Part shown: piece by piece, positions 25,541-35,119 of the stretch | Numbering within the stretch: position 1 is the first letter of the stretch | How the letters are laid out: the number at the start of each line of letters is the position of its first letter | DNA from: Microvelia longipes | Lineage: Eukaryota; Arthropoda; Insecta; Hemiptera; Veliidae | Direction: 5' to 3' | Assembly (NCBI GenBank): GCA_018340805.1 | Contig: JACMZG010001863.1 | Location: 22,306,794 to 22,370,793 of the forward strand | Length of the DNA: 64,000 bases | Position numbers and translations under genes: made by a program | Notes under the pieces: model-generated | Seen by the model: the letters and a program-made list of their open reading frames with translations, nothing else | What the model was told of the DNA's origin: nothing | Database searches by the model: none

Positions 25541-25681
25541 ATGAATAACTCAAGTGATAACCATCAATTAGCTGCATCACTTGACAACTTACTTAGATTT
25601 GTTTCAAAAAGAGGATTTGAGGAGGGAGGAGTTGAAGAACAGCACAAAGGATTGGCGCTCCTTTGTTCGTGTTGTGAATAA
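25541..25681 (+). CDS. Possible 46-residue small ORF, unrecognised
   Basis: An ATG-to-TAA frame whose composition is less biased than its surroundings: it starts MNNSSDNHQLAASLDNLLRF and later reads RGFEEGGVEEQHKG before ending in LLCSCCE. It could be a fragment of a transposon protein, a small peptide gene or chance. No splice sites, signal peptide or family motif are visible. A short hairpin (CCCTAGT..ACTAGGG) follows at about 25698. Low confidence. Confidence 0.2.
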   Translation: MNNSSDNHQLAASLDNLLRFVSKRGFEEGGVEEQHKGLALLCSCCE

Positions 25682-26186
25682 TCAAGCTTTTTCTAACCCT
25701 AGTTTATACTAGGGTCTTTGTCATTTTGGGGGTTTTAAGATAAATATCATGAACATCATTCAGCTGTAAAAAATGATATGATTATTATAGTGTCTGTACT
25801 AATATAGTCTTATAAAACGTATTATTAGACTTAGTGTGTAAATAAAGCTCCGGTATTGTTATAGTACATCCGATAACTTGGTTGTAAGTGGTATCAATGT
25901 TACTTAGAGTTAAGGTATAAAATCATAATCATTTTTAGACCTTCGATTATAACTTATTCACTACTCTATCACACAATATGACATTCCATTCAATTGATCT
26001 TATTCTTTAGTGCAGGTAATTTTTCAAGTAATTTCTTTAAGTATTTTTGAGGATATAAAAAATTGTTTGAAAATGATGTGTTTTACAGCTTGTAAATACC
26101 CAGGAAGTAATCGATTTATGTCAATATCGTTGATATTTTATTTAAAAATATTATCAATATATTTCATTGTAAGGGTATATTTTTTC

Positions 26187-26905
26187 CCCTATTTATATCG
26201 TAGGTACAAATAGGTATTTATATCGTAGGTACAAATAGGTATTTATATCGTAGGTATAGGTAAAGCTTTGTATTTGCAAAAAAATCCGAAAGCAGGATGT
26301 CACCAGAATTATCCTTTTCTGTTGTTTTAAGGCCTTCTATGTGGTTTTCACAAAGGTATCTGTCTGTATGTGTGTGTATGTGTGTGTGTGTCTGTTATCA
26401 TCATTGCTATCAGTGTATTTATGCTTGACAGTTGAAAATTTGTACAAAAATCATTCTTCAGGTCTAATTGTGCTACCCGGAAAACTTTTTTTATGACGTC
26501 ATTAACTCACAATAATAATTTAGCACAAATTTCGAAAAACATAAAACACGATAAAAAAATGATATGATCGGTTTGGGATTTGGCATGCATGTGCCAGGTT
26601 TCATCTCATTATCAGCATTAGATCAATTTTTATCAAATGATTTGTGTACGTTTTTTAAAAAAAATGTACAAATCCAATTGAGTTAAAATTTAGTATAATG
26701 TACAAGGTAAGGTGTCTTAACGTAATAAATAAATACCTTAAGAGTCATTTCATTACGACAAGTATATTCATGATTTTTGTTATTGAATCTTAGAAGTTAA
26801 GCAACATCGGGCGAGGTCATTGCTGTATGGGTGACCGCTGAGAATGAAACGGATGCATATAGTATCGGAGGACGAGCGAAGCGAATTCGAAGACATGTTG
26901 CAGTA
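26187..26905 (+). repeat. R1 dispersed repeat, near full length, triplicated head
   Basis: Plus-strand copy with the head motif present three times in tandem (25-bp units ATTTATATCGTAGGTACAAA + TAGGT, 26190-26260). Then follow GAATTATCC, the TG-rich stretch (26368-26395), GACGTCATTAAC, ATTATCAGCATTAGATCAA, the 5S-like block (26793-26845, GTTAAGCAACATCGGGCG...GGGTGACCGCTG) and GGACGAGCGAAGCGAATTCG. No open frame. This is one of the best copies for building a consensus. Confidence 0.9.
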
Positions 26906-27183
26906 TAAATTCTGATTTATTAGAATATTAGCAAATATAAAGGAATGTATTAAGCTAAAAGTACAGATTTCTTGGATTTGCTAATATCTTCACTAGTTAA
27001 AGTAACTTATCTTAAGTCTGACTCAAGATAAGTAAGATAAAGTAATTTATTAAGAGTTATTTATTTAAATAAATAATATCGTGATTTAATTTTATTAAAT
27101 ATAAAATTAATATTAAATAAATTAAATTAAGCTTACCATAATCAATTATACTATTTTAGTTAAAAGTAGGCACCTCTGTGAAG

Positions 27184-27284
27184 TATTATACCCCCCCTCT
27201 ATTGGGCCCCTTGAACCCTTGTAGGTTTTGGCCCTTTTAGGCCAAACCCTCCTCGGGCCTTTTTAGCTCAGTCCGCCACTGCTA
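27184..27284. mobile_element. Right end of a hAT-like element
   Basis: Read on the minus strand from 27284, the end is CAGTGGCGGACTGAGC followed by GGCC-rich subterminal repeats. This CAGTGGCGGAC terminus is common in hAT MITEs. I could not find the matching left end or an 8-bp target duplication of the following CTAGAACA, so the element is probably truncated or very short. Confidence 0.55.
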
Positions 27285-27289
27285 GAACA

Positions 27290-29165
27290 TGCACCTATGA
27301 TATATTTTTTATACCGTTTGAGGAAGGTTTTATAAAATCTTCGAAGGTTAAAATCTATTGTGTCATAGTCATTTTTGTCTGTTCAGGACTTTAATCAATC
27401 TTGAATTTTATTGTATAAAAGCACTTACAAACTGTTATAAATTATATAAATATTTAAATTTAATAATTATAAACAAAATAAGAGGAGACAATCAGTCTTT
27501 AGAAGGGACTATAAGTGCTAGTAGATGACATCATTAAGATTTATAGACGTAAACATTAGGAAAGTGTGTATATAGTAATAATATAAAATATTAAGATATT
27601 ATAAGTGTCGTGTAAGTGATTATGTTATGAAAGTAATGGTCAATAAATACACTATGTCTGTGGGATGATAATTTTAAAACAAGAGAATAAAGAAGACAGA
27701 GAAAAAGAGATCTATTACTAAAATACTTGTTTAATCCACCACATCAAGGTTACTAAGTATTAATACTGTCTTAAGTCAATCTTATGCAACATATAGACTT
27801 CAAAGCTGAACATGTATAGTTTTAAAACATTTTTTGGAGGAAGTACTTAATAACAAAAAGGAGCCTCGAAAATTCAGAAGAATTACTACATTGCTAAAGA
27901 AGTGTAATTTTATCTGCCTATAGCCAGGCAGATAAAATTTCTAAAGCCATAATAAATAGAGGAAATTAATGCTCCTAAGCAAATTTCCAATTGACTGATT
28001 GACTGCTATTGCTCCTCAAACTTTTATTACTATGATTGTCATCATTATTATTGTTCAGTAATGTTTAGCCCGGAAAAATTTCGGATTCGTCCTCTACATT
28101 AGCGAGATCGCCATCGGAAGACCTACATCTTTGCTCCTTTATATTTTTTTGGGGGGAGGGTTGAGTAGGGAAAAAAATGGTGGCTTCTCGGAATTGAGAC
28201 CAAAAATGTATAAGTAACCAAAATTCCGTATATGTTGCATTACAAAGAAATTCACCCAGTTTACAAACCACCGCGCCAGAATTTCTCTCTTTGAATTCTT
28301 CGAGGTGATATAAATACCTTAAATGAAAGTATAGCAATCAAAAAAGTTAAAAGAAGAAAATAATCAAATATAATTTTCATGTCTGCAAATATGTAACCCT
28401 AAAAAAAATGCAAATACCACATGGTTTTTATCAAATGCTTTAAATAAACTGAACGAAGGCTTTCTAACACTCTTCGTCCTTTTCTAACTAACCTTCTGAG
28501 TACAAGTTAATAATAATTTTATATTTTCAAGAAAATAAAAATATGCTTCTTTATAAAGAACAATTAAGTGTTTTAAGTGTTAGCAAACACTCTTTGGTGT
28601 AACTAATAAAATGACGGTATAACCAATTTAAGAAGAATAAAAAGATATTAGTACATAGGTGTAGAAAGCTTTTACAAATCCTGTCATGGTCTATTATCTT
28701 AAGACCACCAACATCTCCTCCAATCCTTCTTATTATCCTTTTACCATCAAATTCTTTTTTACTTCTAGGGATAACAAATAAAAACATTATCCTGAACTTT
28801 TTTTTCCGAAGATTTAATAGTTTAGTTAAATCTTTTGAATAGGTGTGCTGGTGTTAGTTTTTTTAAAACAGTATTCGAGTGGTAGAAAAAAACTTAAAAA
28901 AATTAAAGAAACTGTAATCTTTAATCCTTTAAAATTGCCGTGAATCCTTTTATGTTTTCATCCTTTAGGTTCTTATATGCTGTTGGATACATTTATTTAT
29001 TTTACAATCGTTATTTGTTTTTTGTACAATTAAAGAATATTTTTTAGATTGCCTTTAACTATAGACGAAAACATGTCAAATGTATTCAATGGTTTTAGTC
29101 CAGTAAAAGTTACATGCATAACATTTATTTTGATGGAACGTGCTATGATAACAAATTATGAATTA

Positions 29166-29221
<56 letters not shown>

Positions 29222-30160
29222 TTGTGTGTTTGTGCAAAAAAAGATTGATTAATTACAATAATCTTAAAATGTAAAATATGAATACTTTTATGTCTTACTT
29301 GGCTCAAAACCAACTATTGGTAATAATATGAAAAAGTATGACCAAAACCACGATCGGATTATAAGTTTTCTTTAATCACTTTATAAGCTACTAATCACTT
29401 TTTAATTTTTTTTTATTATTTTTGACTTCATTTTACTAATGAACTAAAAGGACAATCTGTTTGACCGCCTCCTTTTTTAAAAATTATAACGGTACAAGTC
29501 GGGTTCATGTGTAATACATTTTTCACTATCAATAGGCCTATATGTGCAGCTTCTTAGGATTAAGACATTTGCCAAGTTTCTTTCAATCAGAGCAAGCGTT
29601 CGAGAGTTAGTTACAAATCTATTGTAAGTTAAAAATACACCCCCACACTTACCCCCCCCCATGCCCCCAATTCAAATTCACAAAAATAGAAAATATAAAT
29701 GTCATAGAAATTAACGATGGATTGCAAGTCTGCAGATATATACAACAAAACCCGTAATTACACGCAATAAATGCATTATATTATGCAGTTTGTAAACATA
29801 ATTTAAATCTTGTACTAAATATGTATGTTATCTTCCTATAAGTGTTCTTTGTTGTCACTTTAATAGAACTTCTAAATTAAACGAAGTTCCTTTCAAAATA
29901 ATTCGTTATTGAACTGGGTGGTATGGCAGGAGTCGGACCCCGGGAGTATTTCAGAATACGTTTTAGAGGTCTCTAGTAACAAAACAAATATATTTCGCGA
30001 AACTATATGTATGTGTGAGAACCATTGCGGTATATAAATTAAACTTAGTACAAAAAGCGAGCAACCTTATTGAGAAGATTATCTCTATTAAATATCAGGT
30101 TGATAAAGGAAAAAGAAGAGGTTAAAATCAGTAAAATGAGGAATTAAACGTTTACTTTTT
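27290..30160. other. AT-rich stretch, no gene recognised
   Basis: Contains a (TA)n run at 29164-29219 and a short perfect hairpin (TTATCTGCC..GGCAGATAA, about 27909-27937). The 90-residue minus-strand frame at 28065-28337 is mixed in composition but has no recognisable motif. A poly-C patch lies at about 29650. Confidence 0.5.
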
Positions 30161-30165
30161 TAGGT

Positions 30166-30640
30166 GATTCTGAATTGAAGGAAACCGGTCCAAAGTTAAA
30201 GTTTTCTCTCTAAGTGACTAAAAAGTAGAAAAACGGTGGCAAACAACAAATTTCGATTTTGGGGCTCTAAGTTAAATGAAAACAGCCCGAAGTCGATACG
30301 AGCTCTCAAAGTACTCAATAGGGCTAAAAGTTCTCAGGGATCCTTGAAGCCACAGGTTTTAAATCTGGACGTTTATAACAAAATAATTCTGGTGCGAAAA
30401 CCAGATTTCGAAAAAATACTTGATAAAAACTTGTAAGCATTATTTAAGTGTTAAATTAGTGCAAATAATAGTGTGCACTGAGAATTTTGAAAGAATAAGC
30501 ATAGTTTAGTGTAATAAGTGGCATAAATAAGTGCATAGTCTTTTAAAAATCCAGAAAAATTATAAACGAGTTATACAACAGAAATATGCATTTCTAAAGA
30601 AATTTGCCCGGCATGCGGACCTCTGCACCAAAAATTTTGT
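30166..30640 (+). repeat. R2 dispersed repeat
   Basis: Shares blocks with 44660-45010, and more weakly with 42150-42250 and 37800-37880: 'GGGCTCTAAGTTAAATGAAA', 'CGAAGTCGAT', 'AAAATAATTCTGG', and at the end 'TTTGCCCGGCATGCGGACC' corresponding to 'TTCGCCCGTCTTGCGGACC' at 44985. The 66-residue frame inside is not conserved in the other copies. Element class unknown. Confidence 0.65.
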
Positions 30641-31352
30641 TATTTAAAGTAATTTTAACAATTGTATTATACTTAACCATTTTCAGCTCGAATAGATTTA
30701 CTTAAAACAACTTAAGATGGGTATTAAAATTTCTCCTTTAAAAGACTAAATCGCCGTCTCTATCAAGTTGCCTGAATTGTCTTATACTAAATAACAGGTT
30801 GACAACAATTAATTATGTTTATATGAGCCACCGGCTTAGGATTAGCTTTTGATTTTAAATTACATGGTTAGGAACAATGAAGTGAAACGTAGTAGCAGGG
30901 GTCTATATAGACTCAGTTTGTTTTAATAATTAAGTATCCTTAGACAAAGAACCTTTTATAGGTAAATAGGTTTCATAAACTAACATGTTTGGAGTAAAGG
31001 ACCTGTCGCTTTGTTCATGAATGATTTATTAAGTCACACAGTAATATACACTGTTACAGCATTCATTATTTACAATAAAATTCTCTTTATTATTAAAAGA
31101 ATAGGATGCCAGCCTTGATGACAACATAGACCGGCAATAATTATTTTATATTATGTATAATAGAGATATAATATTAATAGAGGAAGCATATCTTATCACA
31201 ACATACTAAGATGGTTGAATATATTTAAAAAAACATATTTCCAGGGCTCTCAGGGCTTTGTGCAACCTTAATGTAATCTACTCTGTGAGTGGGTTTGTAA
31301 CTAATTTATTTCAACTAACTCATTTTATTACAAAAATTATATCATTACTTCT

Positions 31353-32211
31353 GAACAGCATGGCTTTAGAAAAAATCACTGCAGAAACTTAGCCTATGCC
31401 TAACTGCATGGCTATCAGAGTCTATAGTTAGACTCTCAGAGGCTAACTGCCCCTGTGTGGTCATAATGAGGAGACAGCCTTTCACTTGCTTGCAGAGTGT
31501 GAGGCCTATACTACTCTTCGTACCCGCATATTTGGCGTTGGCCTCTTGTATGAAGAGGAATTTTCTTCTCTTAGTTGGAGAGATATCCTACAATATATCA
31601 ACCTTCCCAAGAGATTCTTGGTAGAGGTGGTGTAGGCTAAGGAATCGGGACTGGCAAGAAGGGCCCAACAACGTGGCCTATTTGCCTGGCTTTGCCTCTC
31701 CACCCAATTACTACTACTACTATCCTTTGCCTATGCAATCTAAGTGGTTAAAAAGGGAAAGGATTTAAAAAATGTGTTGTTTGTCTTCCCTTTGACCTTT
31801 ACAATGCGTTTAATCTAATATATCAACAATGATTGCTATACAAACTATATCTGATGGGTATACAATATGCGTGCTATGACGACTGGATTAGGTCGCTTCA
31901 ACTAAATCGATCTGATAAAGTGGTAATAAGTGGTAACAAATATAAACACACTATATTAGCTGGGGGGTTCCTCAAGGAAACATTTTTGACCAACTATACT
32001 ATTTGCTCTGTTCATTAACGATGTACCAGTTTATCTAAAAACCAAGGAAATAGATTGTCACACTGCCCTGTATGTAGATGACACATCAGTTTTTGTCCTG
32101 GCAGCTACATTTAAAAGAAATGATAATATCATATACCAACTGTTTTACAAATGGTGTATAAGAAGCACCATGATGTTTAATAAAAAACACACTAGAATTA
32201 AATACAATTAA
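31353..32211 (+). pseudogene. Non-LTR reverse transcriptase relic, interrupted
   Basis: Plus-strand relic with RT motifs in the correct order: EQHGFRKN (31353-31376), then after the insertion at 31400-31728 the motif-A-like FDLYNAFN (Asp at about 31794), LLYKLYLMGIQYA and WIRSLQLNRSDKVVISGNKY, GVPQG (31964-31978), and LFINDVPVYL plus ALYVDDTSVFVL (YVDD at 32071-32082), ending KWCIRSTMMFNKK. The last 68 codons (32008-32211) form one open frame; at least two frameshifts and a stop lie upstream. The motif set suits the Jockey/CR1-like LINE group. Its 3' part is overrun by foldback D. Confidence 0.88.
31400..31728 (+). mobile_element. 5'-truncated LINE 3' end inserted in the RT relic
   Basis: About 329 bp flanked by an exact 8-bp direct repeat GCCTATGC (31392-31399 and 31729-31736). 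It encodes the C-terminus of another non-LTR element: LPLCGHNEETAFHLLAECEA, TLRTRIFG, LSWRDILQYINLPKRF and a stop at about 31634. The CxxC...H...C pattern follows the RNase H domain in several LINE families. The insert ends in a short ACT repeat (31710-31722), consistent with a microsatellite-like 3' tail. Removing it rejoins the host RT sequence. 5' truncation, tail and target duplication fit target-primed reverse transcription. Confidence 0.85.
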
Positions 32212-32419
32212 TATATTGTCAACCATAATAGTATAAAAAAAATTATAACAGACCGGTTTCGACTTTACGTCATCATCAGAGCAGTTTACAGATTGTTTAC
32301 AGCTCTGTTGATGTCGTAAAGTCGAAACTGGTCAGTTAATTTTTTTATACTATTGTGGTTGACAATATATTAATCGTTTTTAATTCTAGTGTGTTTTTTC
32401 TATTAATCATCATGATGAG
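32165..32419. mobile_element. Foldback element D with hammerhead-like cores
   Basis: Inverted repeat with about 117-bp arms (32165-32282 and 32302-32419) and a 19-bp loop. On the minus strand the left arm reads CTGATGA (32273-32279), stem GAC-GTAAA-GTC, GAAA (32257-32260), then CCGG and GTC (32251-32253), the usual hammerhead cleavage triplet. The right arm has the same on the plus strand with one core change (CTGTTGA, 32305-32311), GAAA at 32324-32327 and GTC at 32331-32333, plus a possible helix I AGCT/AGTT. The outer about 45 bp of the left arm is also the last part of the RT relic frame. Confidence 0.75.
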
Positions 32420-32689
32420 TCTATACCGCAGAATATCTCCGTCTAAACAACTAATTATACAAGGAACACCCTTGTAATTAACTATCAACAGCGTTTTAAT
32501 AGTCCTCTCAAGAAATCCTATTGCTAGAACATTACATTGCTTCATAAATTCTATTCATATAAAAACATTACTTTTCTCCGAGTTTTTAGGACTGACTTTA
32601 TTGTCATATGTATTATAATGACGAATTATATCAATATATATCCATGTAATAATAAAATAAATAAAAAATATCCTGACAAATAAATAAAC

Positions 32690-32755
32690 GTGTTCAGGTT
32701 ATATTTTCGATGTTTTAAAATTGGCTCTCTCTAGTGATAATATCTCTATGATGTT
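32690..32755 (+). repeat. Fragment of a low-copy repeat
   Basis: Resembles 40-150 and 8175-8275: 'TTTTCGATGTTTTAAAATT' then 'AATATCTCTATG'. Too short to classify. Confidence 0.45.
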
Positions 32756-33245
32756 ATACATACTTTTGATCAATTAATGTTTTGAATTAATCTGCGAAAA
32801 AATTAAATCTTATTATTTTTAACCTATTCTCTATGTTTATTTTTATTTGATAGGTTTGTTATTTTTGAAGTTTCTTTGACATCTCTGTCATAGCTTTGTT
32901 TATGTCTTAGCCAGGGGGGGTTAACTTAAATGAGGAAAAGTTTGGACTCGATTATCGCAAGCTACTAAAAATAACGCTGCGGCGGACCGGTGCGGACAAC
33001 TTATGAACTAACCCCAATAGCTTTCCAAAAATGACTGATTATATTTTTATATTTAAATTTATGAATACCATGACAATTCTTGGTTATGACAGCTACATTT
33101 ATTATTATTATAAAATTGATTGTTTTCTGTATGTATTTTTCACAAAAACGGTTCGCCGTTGCATGTTCTGTATTTCCAAAATTCAGAAACTAAAAGTAAA
33201 TAGGAACCTTTTTAAAACTTCCAGAGAACGCTAATGATGGCAGAT

Positions 33246-33455
33246 AAGTATATTTCATTTAATTAATTTATTGATTTAGTCGATTTTATCAGGTAATTAG
33301 ATTTAATCACATGTGCGCATCTCGCCGATGTAATTAAAATACAGGCTGCATTAAATGCCAAAATCTATCTTTTAGCACGTGTAAAACTTTAGCCACTATT
33401 TCATTATTACCTGATTGAATTAATTAAATTAATAAATTACTTAAATGAAAAACTT
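33246..33455. repeat. Old foldback element H
   Basis: Inverted arms of about 55 bp (33246-33300 and 33401-33455) with perhaps 80 percent identity, each containing TTTCATTTAA.TAATTTATT and ATCAGGTAAT. The approximately 100-bp middle is unique. No hammerhead core is visible. Confidence 0.7.
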
Positions 33456-34591
33456 AAAAATAATCACAAGTGTTCTGTGTAAGATTAAAGTGGTAGGGTT
33501 AGTTAGAAGTATAACTATACAAAGTATAAAAATTAAATTTCAAACTGACTGTGGGCATAAAGCGGGAAATTAAGACACGCCCACTCAATTGAAAGGTAGG
33601 TCCGCCGCAGCGCTAGCGTCGACCGAAATCCAAATTTTCCCACCATTGAGTCGACAGTCTTACTGTTTAAGTATCTATAGTCTCTGGTCTTAGCTCTGTT
33701 ACTATTACTTTACAAACACATACGTTATGTATACATGTACAATTCATACGTTTACATTATTCAATTTTTACATCACATTGTATAATGTTCTACTACATAA
33801 ATTATTCTTTCGGTAATCATAAACTACAAAACGTATATGGCAAATGTTTTTTCTCTTTAATTGTTACTAAGGCTTTTACTGTAATTGGAATTGTTCGTAA
33901 TATTTTTTTTTTTACTAAAATACCTTTTTTAAAAAGTCAAAGGCTTGCACCTTCCTATACCGTAAGGATAGAGTGACATTGTTGAAATAAATCAGAGTAT
34001 GTAAGAACTGAAAAATAAAGATATTTAAGTCAAAGGATCAGTTTGGAGAGTAGACGTTTCTTTGATCTCCTTTTTCTCTGCAGAAATCCTTTCCTTCATA
34101 TCTTGTTGAAAACTTCACTTACTCAATAGCCCAATTTGTAAGATTACAAACCATCTACTCTTTCCCTAAAGTTAGAGCAACATTTTAAGAAAATAGTTAA
34201 CTTAAGTAATTTTCTCTTTTTTTCTCATTTAACTTACAATTTTATTCTCTTTTTCTGTTGTTACACATTTGTCCGCTCCTTTAAATGTCTTGTTCTTTCT
34301 CTTTTCTTTGCAACTATCTTAGTGTTTTATTATTTATAGTTTTTCAACATTTTTCTGTATATACTCTACTGTTCCTGTCGTTTAACTTTGCACGTTATCT
34401 ATTTATGAAAAGACTTATCTACAACACCACTTTTAGCTACTTATCTAATTGTATCTACTTAATAACATCACTTATTCGCTTTTATTTCTTATCTTTAATT
34501 TTGAGTTTTATTCATGTATCCTCCTAACCATGATAAAAGATAAAGAGATATTAATGGACTCCTAGTAAAGTGACGAAAAAAGGTTTATGAA

Positions 34592-34839
34592 AATGATGAC
34601 AGCAGTCCAAAATAGTTAAGATTCAAGGTAACCAGCTTTCAACCAAGGATCCTGGTCTTCGTTAGGGATCCAGGTCATCATCAAGGATCCTGGTCTTCAT
34701 CAAGGATCTTCATCTTCATCAAGGATCTTGGTCTTCATCAAGGATCCTGGCCATCATCAAGGATCCTGGTCATCATCAGAATCCCTGGTTGAAAGCTCGG
34801 TAGTTAAATCTTAACTTATTTTGGACTTCTGTCTTCATT
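34592..34839. mobile_element. Foldback element E with 19-bp tandem core
   Basis: Outer inverted arms (34592-34646 and 34783-34839) contain AGTCCAAAATA(A)GTTAAGATT and AACCAG(CTTTCAACCA). The centre is about six units of a 19-bp repeat (CATCAAGGATCCTGGTCTT). On the minus strand the order is CTGATGATGACC (34768-34779), tandem units, then GGTTGAAAGC, so the CTGATGA and GAAA boxes of copies B and C are present but separated by an expanded array where stem II should be. Confidence 0.7.
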
Positions 34840-35069
34840 GTTATAAACTTTTTCTCGTGTCTCATCTTACATTTCTATTATCTTTTGCTCCATTGATGTC
34901 ACAAAATCGCTTCTTTTATCAAGTAGACTTATTTTGTATTTTTACTTATTTTAGATTTTGACATTGTTTATACTTTTATTTGTTTATTTTTTCTCTCTTT
35001 CTCATCTTATAATGTTTTTATTAGGTGTAGTTTTATGGTTCATTTTTTATTGTTCAGGTTCTAATAATG

Positions 35070-35112
35070 ACTAAAAGTTGTCTCTGTCAATAAATATTAT
35101 AAATGGAGAGAC
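35070..35112 (+). repeat. Solo end of the foldback family
   Basis: 'GTCAATAAATATTATAAATG' followed by GAGAGACT resembles the right ends of copies B and C (CCAATAAAATATTG...ATGGAGAGACTC). Short and degenerate. Confidence 0.4.
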
Positions 35113-35119
35113 TTGGGTG

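Noticed and set aside
28065..28337. 90-residue minus-strand frame
   Set aside because: No motif, start context or splice pattern; left as unassigned.
30236..30436. 66-residue frame MANNKFRF...
   Set aside because: Lies in dispersed repeat R2 and is not open in the copy at 44660-45015; its start is not ATG.
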